A DNA stretch of 64,000 nt from Oxalobacteraceae bacterium. Lineage in GTDB: Bacteria > Pseudomonadota > Gammaproteobacteria > Burkholderiales > Burkholderiaceae_D. The stretch covers positions 20,521 to 84,520 of the forward strand of contig JABTBR010000029.1 in assembly GCA_013284265.1 (NCBI GenBank), written 5' to 3'. Positions 16,709-25,920 of the stretch are shown here, piece after piece. Position 1 is the first letter of the stretch; every line of letters starts with the position of its first letter. A model generated the notes under the pieces. The model saw only the letters and a list, made by a program, of their open reading frames with translations, was not told where the DNA came from and searched no databases. The translations under genes were made by a program, and so were the position numbers.

Positions 16709-18079
16709 ATGAGCATCTCGAATAATGCACTGACTGGCGCCCTGGCCGCCCAGGGGGCACTCGATGCCACCAGCCAGAACATCGCCAACATCCAGACCCG
16801 GGGCTATACCCGCCAGGGTGCGCTGCTGTCGGCGTTGGCCCCCGGCATCGGCACCAAGTCGGCCGGCAATGGCGTGCAGATCAGTTCCCTGCTGCGTTTC
16901 AGCGATTCCTATAAGAGTCAGCAGATGTGGCGCGCCGCGTCGGAACTGGGCTCGCGCAGCCAGACCCAGCCTTATTTGACCCAGCTCGAACGCGTCATGG
17001 GCGACGAGAAGTCCAGCCTCAGCAATGGTATCGACACCCTGTTCAAGGCCTTCAACGCGGCCGGCGTCGACCCGACTTCGACCCCGCTGCGCCAGCAGGT
17101 GGTGACGGCGGCCGATTCGATGTCCCAGCATTTCAACTCCATCTACAACGTCACCAGCAGCCAGCTGCTGTCGGTGTCCCAGCAGCGCAATGCCATCTTG
17201 CCCCAGGCTAATCAGCTGGTGCAGAACATCGCCGCGCTGAACCAGAAGATCGCCGGCGCCGGCGCGCTCGGCACCAATACCTCGGCCCTGGTCGACGAAC
17301 GCGACCGCCAGATCGACAGCCTGTCCTCGCTGGTCGCGCTGGAAGTCAATGAACAGCCCGATGGCACCCGCAGCGTCTCGCTCAAGAGCGGCCAGCCGCT
17401 GGTCGTGGGCGACCTGTACAGCAGCATGGCCATGAACACCACCAGCGGCACGCCGGTGCTGGAACTGAGCTTCGCCGGCTCCACCTTCCAGCTCGACGAC
17501 ACCAAGGTCGGCGGCCAGCTCGGCGGCCTGGGCCAGTTCGAACAGAACACCCTGCGCCCGCTGCAGCAATCGATCGCCGACATCGCCAGGCAGATGACGA
17601 CCATGATCAACTCCCAGCTGGCGGTCGGCTTCGACAGCACCGGCGCGCCCGGCACCGACTTGCTGATCTACAACCCGGCCAGCGCCAACGGCTTGCTGGA
17701 GGTGACGCCCGGCTTCACCGCCGCCAATCTGGCGTTTTCCTCCGACGGCACCCCGGGCAATAGCTCGAATCTGCAACTGTTGATCGGCATCAAGAGCCAG
17801 GCCATCACGCTGGGCTCGATCGGCAATGTGCTGCTGGGCGACGCCGATACCCAGCTGGTGGGCAAGCTGGGCATCGACAGCCAGCAGAACCAGTCGCTGC
17901 TCAAAACGGCCACCACCATCCGCCAGCAGTCCGAGGATGACTGGAAATCGACCAGCGCCGTCAACTCCGACGAGGAAGCGATCAACCTGATCGAGTTCCA
18001 GAATATGTACCAGGCCAATATGAAGGTCATCACCGTGGCCAACAATCTGTTCGATGCCACTTTGCGCATGTTCGGTTAA
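16709..18079 (+). CDS. flgK: Hook-filament junction protein FlgK (HAP1)
   Basis: A 456-residue FlgK, the first junction protein between hook and filament, exported with chaperone FlgN. The N-terminal axial motif is GALAAQGALDATSQNIANIQTRGYTRQ and the C-terminal coiled coil has EEAINLIEFQNMYQANMKVI, both standard. It is about 90 residues shorter than E. coli FlgK (547), most likely in the exposed D2/D3 domains. It is 11 bp before flgL. An 87-bp gap separates it from flgJ, with no clear promoter seen. Confidence 0.94.
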   Translation: MSISNNALTGALAAQGALDATSQNIANIQTRGYTRQGALLSALAPGIGTKSAGNGVQISSLLRFSDSYKSQQMWRAASELGSRSQTQPYLTQLERVMGDEKSSLSNGIDTLFKAFNAAGVDPTSTPLRQQVVTAADSMSQHFNSIYNVTSSQLLSVSQQRNAILPQANQLVQNIAALNQKIAGAGALGTNTSALVDERDRQIDSLSSLVALEVNEQPDGTRSVSLKSGQPLVVGDLYSSMAMNTTSGTPVLELSFAGSTFQLDDTKVGGQLGGLGQFEQNTLRPLQQSIADIARQMTTMINSQLAVGFDSTGAPGTDLLIYNPASANGLLEVTPGFTAANLAFSSDGTPGNSSNLQLLIGIKSQAITLGSIGNVLLGDADTQLVGKLGIDSQQNQSLLKTATTIRQQSEDDWKSTSAVNSDEEAINLIEFQNMYQANMKVITVANNLFDATLRMFG

Positions 18080-18090
18080 GGAGAAAACGC

Positions 18091-19002
18091 ATGCGTATCG
18101 CCACCAGTCAGTTCCAGGCCACCATGAATCGCGGCCTGCAATACAACCAGACCTATATCGCCCAGCTGACCGAGCAAATGGCCTCGGGCAACCGGATCCA
18201 GGTGCCTTCGGACGACCCGATCACCAATGTGCGCATGTCGCGCCTGAACCGCGAGGAATCCATCGTCGGCCAGTACCGCGACAATATCGCCGCCGTCAAG
18301 ATCCGCCTGCAAAAGAATGAAACCTATCTGACTTCCATGGTCGGCGACATCAGCGCCAGCCGCGACCTGCTGGTCTGGGCCGCCGACGGCAGTAACACCA
18401 GCAAGGATCTGGCCTCGATGGTGCAATCGATGGTCTCCATCCGCGACAGCCTCTACTACAGCGGCAATGTGCGCGACCAGGAAGGCCGCTATGTCTTCTC
18501 CGGCACGCTGACCAATACCCCGGCGCTGGACTACGACCCGGCCGCCGCGGTCGGCTCGCGCTATACCTATGTCGGCAACAATGGCCAGCAGCAGGTGGTG
18601 GTCGGCAACGGCATCACCCAGACCGCCAACGTCGATGTGCAGGGCCTCGATGTGCTGCTCAACCAGATGGATACCTCGATCTTCGAGCTGCAGCAGCCCG
18701 GCGTGACGCCGCAGACGCCATCCCTGCAGGCCGCCATCAAGGCCAACCTGGATGGCGCCGATGCCGGCATCGACTTGATTTCGGGTAAAATTGCCTCGTT
18801 TGGCGGCTCGCAGAATGTCTTGAGCACCCTCGACGGCAACCACGGCAACGTCAGCCTGTCGAACCAGATCGCCCTGAGAGACCTCGGCCAGCTCGACTAC
18901 GGCATCGCCGCCAGCGAATTGAATGGCTATAACCTGGCCTTGCAATCGACCTACAAGGCCTACAGCAAGATCAGCAACCTGTCCCTGTTTAACGTTCTGT
19001 AA
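18091..19002 (+). CDS. flgL: Hook-filament junction protein FlgL (HAP3)
   Basis: A 303-residue FlgL, the second junction protein. It has the flagellin-like N-terminal domain (MNRGLQYNQTYIAQLTEQMASGNRI, with SDDPITNVRMSRLNREE) and a C-terminal coiled coil ending in YKAYSKISNLSLFNVL. The length is close to E. coli FlgL (317). Preceded by AAGGAG. It is followed after 6 bp by an uncharacterised gene that may be co-transcribed. Confidence 0.94.
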   Translation: MRIATSQFQATMNRGLQYNQTYIAQLTEQMASGNRIQVPSDDPITNVRMSRLNREESIVGQYRDNIAAVKIRLQKNETYLTSMVGDISASRDLLVWAADGSNTSKDLASMVQSMVSIRDSLYYSGNVRDQEGRYVFSGTLTNTPALDYDPAAAVGSRYTYVGNNGQQQVVVGNGITQTANVDVQGLDVLLNQMDTSIFELQQPGVTPQTPSLQAAIKANLDGADAGIDLISGKIASFGGSQNVLSTLDGNHGNVSLSNQIALRDLGQLDYGIAASELNGYNLALQSTYKAYSKISNLSLFNVL

Positions 19003-19008
19003 CCCATT

Positions 19009-20052
19009 ATGCAAATCGTCCAAGCCCCCAATACCAACAGCATTGTTCCTGGCAATGCCGGCAATGCCGTTGCGGCAGACGGGACTTCGCTCGGCACCTC
19101 TGGCGAAAACGCCGCCACGGCGACGCCCGTCACCCCGACGCCCAAGCCGGCGGCGCCGCTGCAGCGCGGCTTGAACAATTACAACCAGCCGCTGCAAGCC
19201 GATATTTCCGGCGCCCAGCAGGCGCTCGACTTCCTCGAACAGAGCGCCGCCCAGTTGCGCGCGCTCAAGGCCGACCTCAGCGCCAAGCTGGCCGCGTCCA
19301 GCCAGAGCAGCGACGGCGCCATCGAAGCGCGCGTGCGCCAGTTCAGCAGCACCTGGCGCAGCCGTTCCCAGGCTTCCGGCGGCACCCTCAACGCCACCCT
19401 CAATTACACCAAGGCGGCCACCCAGCGCTTTAGCGTGCGCGGCATGACCCTGGGCAATTTGCGCCACGGCGGGCGCGAAGTGCTGGCCATCGCCGTCGGC
19501 GGCTCCACCCAGGGCCTGCGTTCGGTGGTGCTCGAAGCCGGCTTGACGGACGAGGAAATCGTCCAGCGTTTCGACCAGGCGCTGGCGCCGGCCGACATCC
19601 GCGTCGGCGTCAATGAGGATGGCGAGCTGGTGTTCGAGACGCCGGAATCGAACTGGAGCAATGTACGCGACACCATCGCCGTCCAGGGTGGCGGCATGCG
19701 TTTCCCCACTGGCCAGATGAACCGCATCAAGGCCGACGCGGAAGCGCCGATGATAGCACCGGATCAGTGGAACACCGCCGACGCCGAAGCGCTGCGCCAG
19801 ACCCTGGCCCAGGTGGTGCAGGCATTGGCCCAGATCGAAGCGGCCATCGCCCAGGTCAGCGTGGCGCTCAGCCAGGCCAGCAGCCAGGTGCAGGATGCGG
19901 CCCCGGTCGACAATGCCGTCGGCATGGACCAGGCCGCGCAGAATTTCGTGACCACCACCAACCAGCCCGGCTACCAGTCGCTGCTGTCGCTGACGTCCGC
20001 GCTGGTGGGCATCAGCCGCGAACGGGTGATTTCGCTGCTGGGCCTGCGCTAA
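19009..20052 (+). CDS. Unassigned protein encoded directly downstream of flgL
   Basis: A 347-residue protein six bases after flgL, so almost certainly in the flg operon. I do not recognise the family with certainty. It has no signal peptide or membrane helix. The first 50 residues are low-complexity (Ala/Thr/Pro). A helical stretch (about 60-100) is followed by a compact beta-rich domain (about 125-225) with a motif around LVFETPESNW and a Gly-rich RFPTGQ segment, then a strong Ala/Gln/Leu-rich coiled coil (about 255-295) and a C-terminal helix with SLTSALVGISRERVISLLGL. The axial-like organisation (helical ends around a globular middle) and position suggest a secreted flagellar structural or chaperone-like protein; this is inference. 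Confidence 0.75.
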   Translation: MQIVQAPNTNSIVPGNAGNAVAADGTSLGTSGENAATATPVTPTPKPAAPLQRGLNNYNQPLQADISGAQQALDFLEQSAAQLRALKADLSAKLAASSQSSDGAIEARVRQFSSTWRSRSQASGGTLNATLNYTKAATQRFSVRGMTLGNLRHGGREVLAIAVGGSTQGLRSVVLEAGLTDEEIVQRFDQALAPADIRVGVNEDGELVFETPESNWSNVRDTIAVQGGGMRFPTGQMNRIKADAEAPMIAPDQWNTADAEALRQTLAQVVQALAQIEAAIAQVSVALSQASSQVQDAAPVDNAVGMDQAAQNFVTTTNQPGYQSLLSLTSALVGISRERVISLLGLR

Positions 20053-20127
20053 GGTCCAGCAAAACTCAAAACCCACAGCGTAAGCTGGGATCGATTGCTG
20101 GCGTCGCAGGCCGCCGGCCCCATTTAA

Positions 20128-20203
20128 AACCCACGGCAAAGAGCCGGGGGCGACGGGGGCGCCGAGCCCCGCCGGGTCAGACCCCAGGGGTAAGCCGTGG
20201 GTT
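20128..20203. repeat. Dispersed palindromic element, copy 1
   Basis: Outer arms AACCCACGGC (20128-20137) and GCCGTGGGTT (20194-20203), with GGGTCAGACCCC in the right half. It lies between two convergent genes (unassigned flg gene and the GGDEF/EAL gene). A weakly similar CCCACAGC-GTAA-GCTGGG hairpin at about 20070-20090 precedes it. Likely a bidirectional transcription terminator. Confidence 0.75.
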
Positions 20204-20250
20204 CTCAACGCGCCGGCAGCCCGCTACCCTGGCAAGACAGCCCCGCCACA

Positions 20251-22452
20251 TCAGCGCAGCGTATCCAGCCGCGGCAAGCCCTGCAACGCCAGCGCCGCAA
20301 ACTGCTGGGCCGGAATCGCCGCCGAAAACACAAATCCCTGCGCATAATCGCAGCCCGCCGCCTGCAGCAAGGCGCACTGGGCCGCCGTCTCCACCCCTTC
20401 GGCCACCACCTTCAAGCCCAGCTTGTGGGCCATCACGATGATTGCCTCGGCCAGCGCCAGGTCGCCCGAATCGGTCGCCAGTTCCTGCACAAAGCCACGG
20501 TCGAGCTTGAGAAAATCGATGTCGAAATGCTTCAGGTGCGCCAGCGAGGAATAGCCGGTGCCAAAATTATCCAGCGCCACCTGCAGCCCCATCGCGCGCA
20601 GCGCCTGCAACTGCTCCACGACCTTGCTGGCCTGGTCGAGCAGGATATTCTCGGTGATCTCCACCACGATGCTGCGCGGCGGCAAGGCCAGCTGCTCCAC
20701 ATAGGCGGCCCAGGCATGGCATTGCGCGGTGTCGCAGCGGAACTGCACCGGCGACTGGTTCACGCTGATCTGGAAGCCCTCGCCATACAAGGCTTGCCAC
20801 AGCTTGGCCTGGCGCGCCGCCTGGCGGAACACCCAGTCGCCGATTTCCACGATCAGCCCGCTCGACTCGGCGAAGGGGATGAATTCCACCGGCATCAGCA
20901 GGCCGCGTTCCGGATGCTGCCAGCGCAGCAGCGCCTCGGCCCGCTCGATCTTTCCGTTCTGCAGGTTGACGATGGGCTGGTAATGCAGCACGAACTGCTG
21001 CGCCGCCAGCGCCTCGCGCAGATCCAGCTGCACCTGCATGCGCGCCTGCGCAGCCAGTTGCAGATCCGGCGTGAAATAGCTGTAGCGGTTGCGGCCGCCA
21101 TTCTTGGCCACATACATGGCCTGGTCGGCATGGCGCAGCAGCTCTTCCGGTTCCTTGGCGTCGGACGGGAACAGGGCGATGCCGATGCTGGCCGACACCG
21201 CGCCCTCGCTGCCGTTGAGCAAAAAAGGCCGGTTCAGGCTGGACAACACATTCTGGGCGATGCGCTCGACGCTGGCCACGTGGTCCAGTCCGGCCAGGAT
21301 GATGACGAACTCGTCGCCGCCCAGCCGCGCCAGCGTGTCCGAGGCGCGCACGCAGGCGCTGGTGCGGCGCGCCGCCTCCACCAGCAGCAGGTCGCCCAGC
21401 TCGTGGCCGAGCGTGTCGTTGACCTGTTTGAAGCCGTCCAGATCGATGAACATCAGCGCCAGGAACAAGCCTTCGCGCTGGGCCTTTTTCATTTCCTGGC
21501 GCAGCCGGTCCTGGAACATATGGCGGTTCGGCAAGGCCGTCAGCGTGTCGAAATTGGCCTGATGCCAGATCAGCTCGGACGATTCGCGGTAGGCCGTGAT
21601 GTCGGACACCAGCGCCAGCGCGCCCAGATAGGCGCCGTCGGCATCGAAGATGGGATTGGTGGCCAGCGTGGCCCACAGTTCGCTGCCGTCGCGCCGCAGG
21701 AACTTGAATTCGTGGCGCTCGGCCATGCCCTGCTGGCGCCGCGCGATATTGCGCTCCAGGATGGCGCGGCCTTCCTCGTCCATGAAGGACACCAGCGGCT
21801 GGTCGAGCATGGCTTCGATCTCGTAGCCCAGCATCTGCGCCATCTTGGGATTGACAAAGCTGGTCAGCGCGTTGGCGTCGATTTCCCAGATGCCTTCCTC
21901 GGCGCAATGGACGATGCGGCGGAAGCGTTCCTCGCTGCGCTCGAGGGCGGCCATTTTGCCTTCGGCCATTTCCAGCACCACCCGGAAGGCCTGGCCGCCG
22001 CCGTCGGCGCTGGCGCGCAGCGTCACCGGGAATCCCTGTTCATGCGGATGGCGCTGCATCTGCAGATCGCACTGCTCGGGCTGGCGGCTGTTCAGGGTGT
22101 GCCGCACGAAGCGGTCGAAGTCGTCGAAGAAACGGGGACTGATGTAGTCGCGAAAGGCCACCCGCTCGGGATTGCCGCGGGTGATGCCGAGCAGGTCGGC
22201 ACCCACCAGGTTCATCTGCAGGATCGTGGTGTCGAAGCCGAGCACGAAGTAGCCGACCGGTGCCAGCAGATAGATATCGTTGAAGTAAGCCTGTTCCTGC
22301 TCGGCACGCAGCCGTTCCGGAGTCAAGGCGGCGTCCGTGTTGCGCACCGGCAAGGCAGCGCCGCCGATGGCTGACAGCATGGTCTGGTAAGCGCCCGCGT
22401 CGGCCAGTCCGGCAATCACACCGGACGTCCGTCCCCGTCTGCGTGTTTCCAT
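20251..22452 (-). CDS. PAS-PAS-GGDEF-EAL cyclic-di-GMP signalling protein
   Basis: A 733-residue protein with two PAS domains (about 60-170 and 180-300), a GGDEF domain (about 305-460) with intact LGGDEF near residue 376, and an EAL domain (about 475-725). The EAL domain keeps EALLRW, ENILL, KLDRGFV and EGVET, but the metal-site motif reads DNFGTG, with Asn for the second Asp of the usual DDFGTG. That may lower phosphodiesterase activity. No membrane helix or secretion signal, so cytoplasmic. It ends convergent with the flg cluster. Whether it makes or degrades c-di-GMP cannot be told from sequence alone; its placement next to flagellar genes fits motility control. Confidence 0.92.
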   Translation of the reverse strand: METRRRGRTSGVIAGLADAGAYQTMLSAIGGAALPVRNTDAALTPERLRAEQEQAYFNDIYLLAPVGYFVLGFDTTILQMNLVGADLLGITRGNPERVAFRDYISPRFFDDFDRFVRHTLNSRQPEQCDLQMQRHPHEQGFPVTLRASADGGGQAFRVVLEMAEGKMAALERSEERFRRIVHCAEEGIWEIDANALTSFVNPKMAQMLGYEIEAMLDQPLVSFMDEEGRAILERNIARRQQGMAERHEFKFLRRDGSELWATLATNPIFDADGAYLGALALVSDITAYRESSELIWHQANFDTLTALPNRHMFQDRLRQEMKKAQREGLFLALMFIDLDGFKQVNDTLGHELGDLLLVEAARRTSACVRASDTLARLGGDEFVIILAGLDHVASVERIAQNVLSSLNRPFLLNGSEGAVSASIGIALFPSDAKEPEELLRHADQAMYVAKNGGRNRYSYFTPDLQLAAQARMQVQLDLREALAAQQFVLHYQPIVNLQNGKIERAEALLRWQHPERGLLMPVEFIPFAESSGLIVEIGDWVFRQAARQAKLWQALYGEGFQISVNQSPVQFRCDTAQCHAWAAYVEQLALPPRSIVVEITENILLDQASKVVEQLQALRAMGLQVALDNFGTGYSSLAHLKHFDIDFLKLDRGFVQELATDSGDLALAEAIIVMAHKLGLKVVAEGVETAAQCALLQAAGCDYAQGFVFSAAIPAQQFAALALQGLPRLDTLR

Positions 22453-22652
22453 ATCACCCCTCTGTCCCTGGGCGCGCCAAGGGCGTTGCGAGACATTTCG
22501 CGGCCCGGCACAGAGGCGGCGGCCTCATTCAAACAGGCAATTCAAGACTAGCACCGAAGCCTGGCGCTGTCGAGCAATCCGGGGGAGTTCGCGGGGCGTA
22601 GCGGCGCCAGTGTCTGCAATTCAGGACACTCGCCACCAGCCTGGGCATGGCA

Positions 22653-23069
22653 CTAGCGGCCGAGGCGGCGGCGCCGGCTGAAATTGTGGCCCACCACCAG
22701 GGTGGTCGTGGCGATCAGACTGCTGAGCCCGATCAACAGCTGGACCAGCACATCGTCCGGCAGCACCCACATCGAGCCGGGCGGCGCCTCGACCCTGGCC
22801 ACCGCCATGATCAGCGGCGCGATCCACTCGGCCTCGGCCGTGACGTCGAGGATCAGCGCGCCATCCTGCGTGGTCTGCAGATAGATGTCGCCGCCCTCGG
22901 CCAGCGTGAAGCGTACGCCATAGCCGCTCTCGTTGGGACCGATATGTTCCTGCAGGCTGAGATTGTGCTCGGCGATCCACAGCTCGGCCTCGGCCGCGTT
23001 GTCCAGGCCCTGCCAGGGCACGGGCTTGAAACGGGGGGCGGGGCTGTTGCTGTCTGCTGCGTCCTGCAT
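22653..23069 (-). CDS. Hypothetical protein with a C-terminal membrane segment
   Basis: A 138-residue protein I do not recognise. The first half is hydrophilic with many acidic residues (the part around WIAEHNLSLQEHIGPNESGYG suggests a small globular domain), and the last 40 residues contain one strong hydrophobic helix (VLVQLLIGLSSLIATTTLVV) followed by a basic FSRRRRLGR tail, so the C-terminus is probably anchored in the inner membrane. The ATG of MQDAADSNS is chosen since AGGA lies six bases upstream. Its neighbours are an EAL protein and a peptidase gene on the same strand, with gaps near 85 and 200 bp, so no clear operon. Confidence 0.65.
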   Translation of the reverse strand: MQDAADSNSPAPRFKPVPWQGLDNAAEAELWIAEHNLSLQEHIGPNESGYGVRFTLAEGGDIYLQTTQDGALILDVTAEAEWIAPLIMAVARVEAPPGSMWVLPDDVLVQLLIGLSSLIATTTLVVGHNFSRRRRLGR

Positions 23070-23154
23070 GGGGAATCCTGAATTGCGCTGAAAGAGCGCC
23101 AGTTTACTCGATCTTTGCCATCCAGAAAGCATTTACGCGGGCCGCCGGCCCGGC

Positions 23155-23904
23155 TTAACCCTTCCAGGTACGCTTCAGGCCCGTGTCGGCATGGATCCAG
23201 CCGCCGCGCGGACCGGAGCGGTAATAGAAGCCCACCCCGCCCTGGCGGAAGCTGCGCACCAGCCCGCCCAGCACTTCCTCGTTCAGATTGGCGATGCGGA
23301 TATCGGCCGCCTGCCCGGAGATGTGCAGCGACTGGCGCGCGGCCGGCACGCCGGCCTCGATCAGCCTGCGGTTGGAAGTCGGGGTACGGTAGCCGGACAG
23401 GATTTCCAGTGGATGCTCGATGCCGTAACGGGCCACGAAGGCTTGCGCGCCCCATAGCGTTTCGAACAGTTTCGGATCGATGGGTGCGGTCTCCTTGCCG
23501 TTGACGTCGCGCATCAAGTGGCACAGTTCCTGGTAGGCCGAATCGATCACCTGGCCATCTTTCCAGTACAAAATCTTGGCGCGTTCGCCGCTGGCCGGCC
23601 GCGTCACGTCGAGCACGCGCGGCTTGAGCCAGAATTCCAGGTCCAGTGCCTGGGCGTCGAAGATATCCGGTGGCGGTTCCAGCTCGGTGCTGGCGGCGGG
23701 CGCGGTATCGGCCGCGGCCGCGGCTGCGGCCTTGTTCTTGGCGTGGCCGGCCGTGTGGCTGGACGGCTTGGCCGTGTGGACGATGCTGCCTGCGGCGGCG
23801 ACCGTGTGTGTGTTGCGGGCTGCGCAACCGATCAGTGGCGTTGCCAACAAACCGGCCGCGGTCAGGCCCATACCCTGATGAAGAAAATCTCTGCGCGTGA
23901 CCAT
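23155..23904 (-). CDS. Tat-exported M15-type (DUF882/YcbK-like) peptidase
   Basis: A 249-residue secreted protein. The N-terminus has a twin-arginine motif TRRDFL followed by a hydrophobic stretch ending PLIGC, which is also a lipobox, so it may be a Tat-exported lipoprotein. After a Pro/Ala-rich linker (to about 75), the C-terminal domain has the metallopeptidase M15-like signatures SGYRTPTSNRRL, SLHISGQAADIRI (His and Asp ligands) and GGWIHADTG (second His). This matches the DUF882/YcbK family, whose E. coli member (MepK) cuts peptidoglycan cross-links. Which bond this one cuts is not known. Confidence 0.85.
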   Translation of the reverse strand: MVTRRDFLHQGMGLTAAGLLATPLIGCAARNTHTVAAAGSIVHTAKPSSHTAGHAKNKAAAAAAADTAPAASTELEPPPDIFDAQALDLEFWLKPRVLDVTRPASGERAKILYWKDGQVIDSAYQELCHLMRDVNGKETAPIDPKLFETLWGAQAFVARYGIEHPLEILSGYRTPTSNRRLIEAGVPAARQSLHISGQAADIRIANLNEEVLGGLVRSFRQGGVGFYYRSGPRGGWIHADTGLKRTWKG

Positions 23905-24012
23905 AGCAAATCCATTATTACAATATGAATACTATAGCGTATAGCAGGGGGGAAAGAGAACGCCCTTTGCTATGTGCGCAGGCAATTTGACGGCCTACAC
24001 GTAAAAAAACCT

Positions 24013-24837
24013 TCAGGCCGCCACCGCTTCCTTGTGCAGGCTGCTCAATTGCGCCGCCGGCGTATCGAGCAGATACCCCTGGACATGCACCGCACTGCCC
24101 GCCAGCGCGGCCAGCCGGCGCAAGCTGGCCAGCGCCTGCGGCGTTTCCAGCCGCTTGAACACGACCCGGCTGCCGGCCGCCTGGCTGGCCCTGAGCAGAT
24201 TGACGATGCCCGCCTCATCGCTGAGCGAGCGCGCATCGAGCTTGAACACATCCGGACGCACCCGCTCGATCAGCGCCAGCGCATCCTGCGCGCCGGCGGC
24301 GTTGACGGCGAAACGGAAACCGTTGCGCCGGTAATTGTCGGCCACATAGTTGAGCAACCAGCCCTGCTGCGCCGTCACCGGCGGCAATTGCAGCACGATG
24401 CGCTCGATCGGCAAACCCAGCGCGGCCAGGATGCGCTGGAAGGCATGGCCGTGGTTGCTGCTGACCGCGCTCAGCAGGCGGTCATGCACATTCAGATACA
24501 GGTCGCTGCCCAGCCCCTCGTCCTGGCGGAAGAAGTTAATCGCATGCAGCATGCGGCACAGCCGGTCCAGCTCCACCGACTCGTCGTCGCTGGCCGCGTG
24601 GTCGAGCAGCTTCCACAGCGACAGTCCCTGATCGGCCAGCGCCACGCCGCGCGCCAGCCCCTCATAGGCGATCACCCGGCCCGTTTCCAGCGCGCGGATG
24701 GGCTGGAAGGCACTGGTCATGGTGCAGTTGAAAAATTTGCCTTCCGCCTTGCCTTCGGCGTCGAGCCAGATGCTGGAATTGCTGGCGCCGGCGCTCGACA
24801 GGCGGGTCAGATAATGTTGCAGGACGGGGTAAGACAT
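24013..24837 (-). CDS. Degenerate EAL-domain protein (probably non-catalytic)
   Basis: A 274-residue EAL-family protein covering almost exactly one EAL domain, without GGDEF or sensor domain. The signature motifs are largely lost: AYEGLARG replaces the EAL loop, VLQLPP replaces the ExTE-type strand, NAAGA replaces DDFGTG, VFKLDARS keeps the Lys but the preceding EGVET-type loop reads KRLETPQ. So metal binding and c-di-GMP hydrolysis are not expected; a binding or regulatory role (as in YdiV-like proteins, which act on FlhDC) is possible but not shown. Strong AAGGAG precedes the ATG. It is divergent from the glutamine amidotransferase gene. Confidence 0.82.
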   Translation of the reverse strand: MSYPVLQHYLTRLSSAGASNSSIWLDAEGKAEGKFFNCTMTSAFQPIRALETGRVIAYEGLARGVALADQGLSLWKLLDHAASDDESVELDRLCRMLHAINFFRQDEGLGSDLYLNVHDRLLSAVSSNHGHAFQRILAALGLPIERIVLQLPPVTAQQGWLLNYVADNYRRNGFRFAVNAAGAQDALALIERVRPDVFKLDARSLSDEAGIVNLLRASQAAGSRVVFKRLETPQALASLRRLAALAGSAVHVQGYLLDTPAAQLSSLHKEAVAA

Positions 24838-25056
24838 GGCGCTCCTTTTCGATCGGGCCGCTGCGCCCTCATGAGGCGCGCGTTAAAGGAGTCCAGCGTA
24901 AAGACAAAGCCGCCGTGCCGGAAGGAATGCTTTCACCCTTCCATATTCGGCAATCGCATAAAGGAGGCACTGCATATTCATATGCCAAATCATTCCTTCC
25001 GGCCTGGGGAACACAGCGCTATCGTGGGCCATCCGCAACCATCTCGTGTGACCGCC

Positions 25057-25881
25057 ATGTGCCAGTTATTGGGAATGAACAGTAGTAAGCCCGCCGCCCT
25101 GGAGTTTTCCTTTGAAGGCTTCGCCGAGCGCGGCGGGCGTACCGGCGAGCACCGTGACGGCTGGGGCATCGCCTTCCATACCGGCAGCGGCTGTCGTCTG
25201 TACACCGACTACCTGGCATCGGTCGACTCGCCGCTGGCGGCCGACATCAAGCAGCAGCGCATCAAGGCCAGGAATGTGGTGGCGCATATCCGCAAAGCCA
25301 CCCAGGGCCGCATCGCCATCGAAAACACCCATCCCTTCACCCGGGAGCTGTGGGGGCAGACCTGGTCTTTCGCCCACAACGGCGACCTGAAAACCTTCGA
25401 GCCCAATCCCAGCCTGTTCTCGCCCCAGGGCGACACCGACAGCGAGCGCGCCTTCTGCCATCTGCTGTCGGGTCTGCTGCTGCGTTTTCCGCGCGGCCAG
25501 CCGCCGCGCCACCAGTTGTTCGCCGCCCTCGACACGCTGGCCGGCGAAATCGCCGCCTACGGCAGCTTCAATTTCATTTTGTCGAATGGCGAGCTGATGT
25601 TTGCCCACAGCTCGACCCGTTTGCATTATCTGGTGCGGGAATATCCGTTTTCGGTGGCCAAGCTGGTCGATTGCGAGCTCAGCATCGATTTTTCCAAGCA
25701 CAACCACCTGGACGACCGGATCGCCATCATCGCCACCGAGCCGCTGACCAGCAATGAAGACTGGACCGCCTTCACACCGGGCGAACTGCGCCTGTTCGTC
25801 GGGGGCGAGGCGATAGACCGGCACAGTGCCGTGCAGGCCCCGCCGGCGCGCACGCCGAGGCTCAACTTCGCGATTTGCTAA
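25057..25881 (+). CDS. Class II glutamine amidotransferase (YafJ-like)
   Basis: A 274-residue Ntn-hydrolase domain protein that would hydrolyse glutamine to glutamate and ammonia for an unknown acceptor. The start is the ATG directly before Cys2 (MCQLLG), which must be N-terminal to act as nucleophile after Met removal, even though the frame remains open far upstream and another ATG lies 75 bases earlier. Other motifs: HRDGWGIAFHTG, HIRKATQG, HPFTRELWG and SFAHNGDL, all typical of the YafJ family. It is divergent from the degenerate EAL gene and convergent with the oxygenase gene. Confidence 0.92.
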   Translation: MCQLLGMNSSKPAALEFSFEGFAERGGRTGEHRDGWGIAFHTGSGCRLYTDYLASVDSPLAADIKQQRIKARNVVAHIRKATQGRIAIENTHPFTRELWGQTWSFAHNGDLKTFEPNPSLFSPQGDTDSERAFCHLLSGLLLRFPRGQPPRHQLFAALDTLAGEIAAYGSFNFILSNGELMFAHSSTRLHYLVREYPFSVAKLVDCELSIDFSKHNHLDDRIAIIATEPLTSNEDWTAFTPGELRLFVGGEAIDRHSAVQAPPARTPRLNFAIC

Positions 25882-25920
25882 GGAAGGGCATTCGACGGCA
25901 AAGAGCCGGCGGCTATATTT

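Noticed and set aside
20128..20203. Palindromic elements considered as insertion sequences
   Set aside because: They are 61-107 bp with no transposase gene and no clear target-site duplication. A miniature element mobilised in trans is still possible.
23974..25056. Upstream extension of the amidotransferase reading frame
   Set aside because: The catalytic Cys must follow the initiator Met, and the extension overlaps the degenerate EAL gene on the other strand.
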